Shown: positions 63,031-64,000 of the stretch, piece by piece | Numbering within the stretch: the stretch's first letter is position 1 | Layout: every line of letters begins with the position of its first letter | Assembly: GCF_026262505.1 (NCBI RefSeq) | Contig: NC_067206.1 | Location: forward strand, 23,265,896 to 23,329,895 | DNA: 64,000 nt | Source: Trichomonas vaginalis G3 | Taxonomy: Eukaryota > Parabasalia > Trichomonadida > Trichomonadidae | Direction of reading: 5' to 3' | The notes under the pieces: model-generated | What the model was told of the DNA's origin: nothing | Seen by the model: only the letters and a program-made list of their open reading frames with translations | The model's database searches: none | Translations under genes and position numbers: made by a program

Positions 63031-64000
63031 ATGAGAGTGAAGTACATGACAGCAATGACAAAAGGAACTAATATCAAACCTAATGAAATCGCTCACGAGG
63101 ACATAGAGCTTAACAAGTATTTTGTGGAGTATCTTATAAGTGAAGAGTATGTAAGACCTTACTTCATGTTTGACAGCATGAATGAGGATGTTATTTCATG
63201 GTTAAAGAATATAAGCAATGTTTTCGGTAAGTACGTCATAGATGACAAAGGTCTTGTTGTATTTTATGAGACAGCAATACGAACACAGGAACTAATGGAT
63301 ATTATGCACTCAACAGCAAAGAAAGGATTTAGTACTATTGGCATGAATGAACATTGCAGGAATGACATATACAACCTATGCTCACGAAAGCCTTACACAA
63401 AAGCAATACAAATGATAGAACATAAGTGTCTAAGGTCAGCAAATGAAATCATTACTGTCAGTGGTTATGAAAGAACTGTTAGCAAAGATGAGTGGAAACA
63501 GCTATTCATATTAAGGAAGGACGTTGCTGAACTAGTTAAACCTGTTGCACAAACATTGTTTCAGATAAGACCAGCAATGACTAAGAACCCTTTGACCTTA
63601 GTCAATGAGACCATAGAGGTTGAAGATAATGACATGAAAGAACTAGGAATGAATGAGAGAAGTTGTGAAGGATGTTTGAGTCAAAACACATGGTTCTTCA
63701 GAGCTGTTAAGAAACTTAGTAAAGAACGACAGAAATATTTTATAGAGAAGTATTGCAAAGGATGTGTAAATGAATTGCTTGAAATAGAACTTAGAGACAC
63801 TTTCACACTAAAGGACTTGAGGAGAAATAAGTACATGAGTGAAGAAGGTATTGACATAGCTAGTGTTATAAATGACTTAAGAAGATGTGTTGTCGTTATT
63901 GACGGAGCACGTATGACATATCTAGTGAAAGATTATGATGGAATACGAGACACAACAACACTTGTGTCAGTAGATAGCAAGGAATTCAATAAGCTCATGA
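63031..64000 (+). CDS. SF3 primase-helicase, right-arm copy, truncated by window edge
   Basis: Uninterrupted 323-codon frame from MRVKYMTAMTKGTN through YVRPYFMFDSMNEDVISWL, a CEGC..CKGC cysteine set (zinc-binding likely) and DLRRCVVVIDGARMTYLV. The ATPase part lies beyond the window but is visible in the left-arm copy. It would unwind and possibly prime element DNA, replacing or complementing the polymerase system of B. Confidence 0.75.
   Translation, partial: MRVKYMTAMTKGTNIKPNEIAHEDIELNKYFVEYLISEEYVRPYFMFDSMNEDVISWLKNISNVFGKYVIDDKGLVVFYETAIRTQELMDIMHSTAKKGFSTIGMNEHCRNDIYNLCSRKPYTKAIQMIEHKCLRSANEIITVSGYERTVSKDEWKQLFILRKDVAELVKPVAQTLFQIRPAMTKNPLTLVNETIEVEDNDMKELGMNERSCEGCLSQNTWFFRAVKKLSKERQKYFIEKYCKGCVNELLEIELRDTFTLKDLRRNKYMSEEGIDIASVINDLRRCVVVIDGARMTYLVKDYDGIRDTTTLVSVDSKEFNKLM

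Larger units (their letters stand above)
51337..64000. mobile_element. Element C: Maverick-related, helicase-bearing, palindromic element (right end outside window)
   Basis: The left end AGTTAGTATACATATG and the next 150 bp match the Maverick B terminus. Gene content differs from B: SF3 primase-helicase, HNH protein and long 25-bp arrays. From about 54421 to the window end it is an inverted repeat centred near 59807, apart from a 159-bp integrase relic in the middle. A mariner (53121-54420) interrupts the left arm. No target duplication can be tested. Confidence 0.7.

Overview
The window is AT-rich nuclear DNA of a parabasalid protist of the trichomonad type (Trichomonas/Tritrichomonas-like). 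It is almost wholly made of nested transposable elements. I base the host call on abundant Maverick/Polinton elements with protein-primed polymerase and capsid genes, a mariner with the usual trichomonad gene content, an IS481-like eukaryotic transposon, a MULE, a TCA(C)TTTT initiator just before an ATG, and stop codons that run into TAAA. I cannot fix the species. The few non-transposon genes are a small HP1-like protein and remnants of helical-repeat proteins.

Layout. 1-2640 is the edge of one Maverick lineage (element A: capsid-type gene cut by the window edge, two small membrane-active-looking proteins, two unknowns). 3350-7900 is host sequence with decayed genes, a 660-bp non-autonomous hairpin element and the HP1-like gene. 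8055-12832 is a 4.8-kb transposon with 705-bp inverted ends, an rve-type DDE transposase and a 121-bp tandem array. It split a host gene in frame with a 17-bp target duplication, and its own transposase is split by a smaller element that also has a 17-bp duplication. 14168-15466 is a mariner. 16588-20614 is a MULE split by a 2.16-kb element with 8-bp target duplication. 21387-23634 is another inverted-repeat element.

A second copy of the 2.16-kb element (26547-50547) carries a complete 21.8-kb Maverick (element B, 26782-48618, 5-bp target duplication CCTTA, 725-bp terminal inverted repeats). B encodes packaging ATPase, integrase, protein-primed DNA polymerase, major capsid protein, penton-like minor capsid paralogues, a KilA-N protein, a phage-type tail-fibre protein and several small unknowns. 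The ATPase, fibre, polymerase and capsid genes each carry single-base frameshifts, so the copy is decayed or the assembly has homopolymer errors.

Element C (51337 to beyond the right edge) begins with a Maverick terminus but carries an SF3 primase-helicase and an HNH protein. It is a giant inverted repeat centred near 59807: helicase and HNH genes appear on both arms, separated by about 4.6 kb of 25-bp repeats, with a 159-bp relic of the Maverick integrase gene in the middle. A second mariner disrupts the left-arm helicase.

The most unusual signals are the 17-bp target duplications shared by three elements, the tiled hairpin arrays in two of them, twin GC-rich mini-hairpins scattered through Maverick genes (often in frame), a recurring AGGTGA hairpin and a TTTTTATCYG-like motif before Maverick start codons, the phage-type fibre, and the palindromic element C.
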